The notes beneath the pieces were generated by a model that saw nothing but the letters and a program-made list of their open reading frames with translations, was not told where the DNA came from and made no database searches. The position numbers and the translations under genes were made by a program. 6,524 nt of DNA from a bacterium (GTDB lineage: Bacteria; Cyanobacteriota; Vampirovibrionia; Gastranaerophilales; Gastranaerophilaceae). Location: the NCBI GenBank assembly GCA_004558955.1, contig SFZC01000105.1, positions 1 to 6,524 on the forward strand, written 5' to 3'. This document shows positions 4,425 to 6,524 of the stretch, piece by piece (positions within the stretch are counted from its first letter, which is position 1; every line of letters starts with the position of its first letter).

Positions 4425-6524
4425 TTATAAATCCTTACTTCCGCCTGAACCTAAGTCCTTTTTGTCATTATCTTTATTTTCTTCTTCATTTGAAGGCTTT
4501 TGAGCCTCGTCCTGCAGTTTTGTTTTACCGTTTTTAGATTCTTCAAGTTCATGGATTTTCTTTTCAAAATCTTCATCCAAAATAACATTTGGCATTTCGA
4601 TTTTATTTTTGCCAAATTCTTCAGCAATATTTTCCTGATATTTTATTCTGTTATGTTGCATACCACGAAGAATACGGCTAAACGTCATCGCAATGACCTT
4701 CAAATCCTTCAAGGTCAACGGGCTGTCCGCCAACTGACCGTCATTTAAACGTTCGACAATAATTTTATCTATAATATTTTCAATTTCTTCGTTTGTAGCA
4801 CCTTTCATAGCACGAACGGCTGATTCAACGGCATCTGCTATCATCAAAATTGCAGTTTCTTTTGTATTCGGTTTAGGACCTGTATAACGGAATTGTTCCA
4901 TTTTAACGTTCTCAGCACCTTCTTCAAGCACGGCTTGGTTATAGAAATACTTAGCAACCCCTTCACCGTGATGTTGCATAATAAAATCACAAATCACATT
5001 TGGCAAGCCGTTTTTCTTCGCAATTTCCAAACCGTCCTTCGGGTGAGCGGTAATAACCATTTTGCTCAATCTCGGATTAAGCTTGTTATGCGGATTTCCA
5101 ATACTGTAATAAGATTGGTTTTCAACAAAGAAGAATGGTCGTTTCAACTTACCGATATCGTGGTAAAACGCACCAACTCTTGCCAAAATAGGATTAGCAC
5201 CAATCGCCTCAGCCGCAGCCTCACACAAGGTGGAAACCATTAAACTGTGGTGATAAGTACCAGGAGCTTCCATTTGCAAACGTTTCAACAACGGTTGATT
5301 ATGGTCACCGAGTTCTGCTAAACCGTAAGGTGTAATAATTTGGAAAGAGCTTTCCAATAAAGGCGAAACTCCCAATACGATAATTGAATTCATCACACCA
5401 TTAATAAATATATAGACACAATTACGCAAAATCAAAGCGTTACTAACATCAATCAAACATTTATCAATAAAATACAAACTCAACATAATCAAAACGCCGG
5501 ATACACCTAAATTAAAACCGACTTTAATCAGGTCAAAACGTCTTGTATAGCGAATTTTTGAAATCGTAATCATACCAATTAAAGACAAAATCAAAAATAC
5601 AATGGTAAATTGGGCATTATATTGCATTCCAACGGTCAAGGCGATAATCAGCAATACGGAAAGTAAAAACGCCACCCTCGGATTAAGGAATATCGCAGCA
5701 ATGATAATTACCCCCGGAATCGGTAACACATAAGGCGATGCACCAACAGGCAATACCACCGCAGTAATACAAGCAAGCAGTGCCAACATTCCCGATAAAG
5801 CCATATAACGAGGTTCTAAATAAGGAAGTTTAGCTACCTTCAAATATGCACTATAAATCATTGTTAATAATAATACCAAAATATAAATAGACAAAATACC
5901 TTGCCAATTCAACTCATAAACGTTATATCCCGCTTCTCTCAAAGCATCACGTTTCAATCGGGTAACAGGTTCTCCCTCAAACACGATTTTTTCACCTTTT
6001 TGGAAGGTTACTTTATAAGGCTTGACAGAATCCTGAGCATTCATTTTCGCAATTTCTGTTGCTGCCTCATCAACAACAAGGTTCGGAACAATTACCTGCT
6101 CCAATATTGCAGAAATCACAGAAACCTGACGTTTTGAAACATTCGGCACAAGGTTATTTTGGATAAGAGTTTTTATATTATCTCTTGCATAGTCTTTTTC
6201 AGTAATTCCGACACGCAAAATACTGACCAAAGAGCTGGAAGCCTTGTCAAACGCTTCTCTCAAACTTTGTTCATCAACATTCAACAAATAATTTACGATA
6301 AAATCCTTTTTAGTATTGTCAGACAAGTCTAAAAGAATATTTAACTCTGATTTTTTTTCTTCCTCAGAAGAAGTTTTTTTACGGATTTGTAAAATAGAAT
6401 TTTCAATAGTTTCCAAATTTGATTTGATGAAATCATCTTCAGCAGGTACCAAAATCGGCTCAACCTTTTGTGCTACCTCACGGCGGTGTTGTTCGGTCCG
6501 TTTTACATCTTCAACCGTCAAAGT
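4425..6524 (-). CDS. pgpH: PgpH-type 7TM-HD c-di-AMP phosphodiesterase, N-terminus beyond the window
   Basis: PgpH (YqfF) is a membrane phosphodiesterase that hydrolyses the second messenger c-di-AMP, which controls potassium and osmolyte balance. The visible ~699 residues (numbered from the TTG at 6521) start inside the extracytoplasmic 7TMR-HDED domain (~1-200). Seven membrane helices follow at ~207-390, then a cytosolic HD domain at ~395-625. HD residues seen are TYHHSL (His425), YHDIGKLKRP (His454-Asp455), TAHPKDG (His493), QHHGEG (His517-His518) and IADAVESA (Asp563), so catalysis looks intact. A TTG at 6521 could begin the frame, but the reading continues open to the edge and the expected N-terminal membrane anchor is missing, so the true start lies off-window. 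The last ~50 residues form an unusual Lys/Glu/Asp/Asn-rich, probably disordered tail ending GSGGSKDL. It is the upstream gene of the operon here; in Firmicutes phoH often precedes it. Confidence 0.95.
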   Translation of the reverse strand, partial: TLTVEDVKRTEQHRREVAQKVEPILVPAEDDFIKSNLETIENSILQIRKKTSSEEEKKSELNILLDLSDNTKKDFIVNYLLNVDEQSLREAFDKASSSLVSILRVGITEKDYARDNIKTLIQNNLVPNVSKRQVSVISAILEQVIVPNLVVDEAATEIAKMNAQDSVKPYKVTFQKGEKIVFEGEPVTRLKRDALREAGYNVYELNWQGILSIYILVLLLTMIYSAYLKVAKLPYLEPRYMALSGMLALLACITAVVLPVGASPYVLPIPGVIIIAAIFLNPRVAFLLSVLLIIALTVGMQYNAQFTIVFLILSLIGMITISKIRYTRRFDLIKVGFNLGVSGVLIMLSLYFIDKCLIDVSNALILRNCVYIFINGVMNSIIVLGVSPLLESSFQIITPYGLAELGDHNQPLLKRLQMEAPGTYHHSLMVSTLCEAAAEAIGANPILARVGAFYHDIGKLKRPFFFVENQSYYSIGNPHNKLNPRLSKMVITAHPKDGLEIAKKNGLPNVICDFIMQHHGEGVAKYFYNQAVLEEGAENVKMEQFRYTGPKPNTKETAILMIADAVESAVRAMKGATNEEIENIIDKIIVERLNDGQLADSPLTLKDLKVIAMTFSRILRGMQHNRIKYQENIAEEFGKNKIEMPNVILDEDFEKKIHELEESKNGKTKLQDEAQKPSNEEENKDNDKKDLGSGGSKDL

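Noticed and set aside
4893..6137. Plus-strand frames opposite pgpH (including 116 aa and 78 aa)
   Set aside because: Shadows of the PgpH coding sequence, whose HD and membrane motifs are unmistakable.
1..6524. CRISPR array, tRNA, rRNA, toxin-antitoxin or defence system
   Set aside because: No spaced direct repeats, no cloverleaf or rRNA signature, and no recognisable toxin, nuclease or defence domain; all large ORFs are housekeeping or envelope proteins.

Overview
The window is AT-rich bacterial DNA, densely coding on both strands. It holds a three-gene housekeeping operon on the minus strand (pgpH-ybeY-dgkA), a plus-strand surE, a Cys-rich S-layer-homology (SLH) envelope protein, two short uncharacterised genes and a likely small RNA. 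Several features together suggest a Gram-negative, low-GC relative of cyanobacteria such as the Gastranaerophilales/Vampirovibrionia ('Melainabacteria'). These are a secreted protein with three SLH modules, SurE (uncommon in low-GC Gram-positives) and the pgpH-ybeY-undecaprenol-kinase order shared by Firmicutes and cyanobacteria. This placement is an inference from gene content; a Firmicutes-like source is not strictly excluded.

Left part (1-1859). A partial plus-strand reading frame enters from the left edge and ends at 215. It converges with, and overlaps antisense, the minus-strand SLH gene (start 1622). The last ~35 residues of the SLH frame look like antisense of that gene. The authentic SLH coding sequence may therefore be broken near position 180, by recombination, insertion or an assembly join. 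A 237-nt spacer carries the SLH ribosome-binding site and, facing the other way, the leader of a 47-aa gene.

Middle part (1860-3540). The 47-aa gene is followed by a region with no credible ORF (2004-2290). There the minus strand shows a promoter-like block, three consecutive hairpins and a strong U-tract terminator, which is a candidate small RNA of about 120 nt. Next come surE on the plus strand and a 67-aa gene ending at a clear intrinsic terminator. The candidate promoters of the sRNA, the 67-aa gene and, more weakly, the 47-aa gene share a gapless GCAATT...TATATA layout.

Right part (3542-6524). PgpH (c-di-AMP phosphodiesterase, N-terminus beyond the right edge), YbeY (rRNA maturation endonuclease) and a DgkA/UdpK-type lipid kinase are transcribed leftward with a 3-nt gap and a 14-nt overlap, so they are almost certainly one operon. 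They link second-messenger turnover, ribosome maturation and recycling of the envelope lipid carrier, an arrangement known from Firmicutes.

No mobile element, CRISPR array, tRNA or rRNA is recognisable. The most interesting items are the candidate sRNA and its shared promoter block, the Cys/Lys-rich region of the SLH protein, and the disrupted convergent junction at the left edge.
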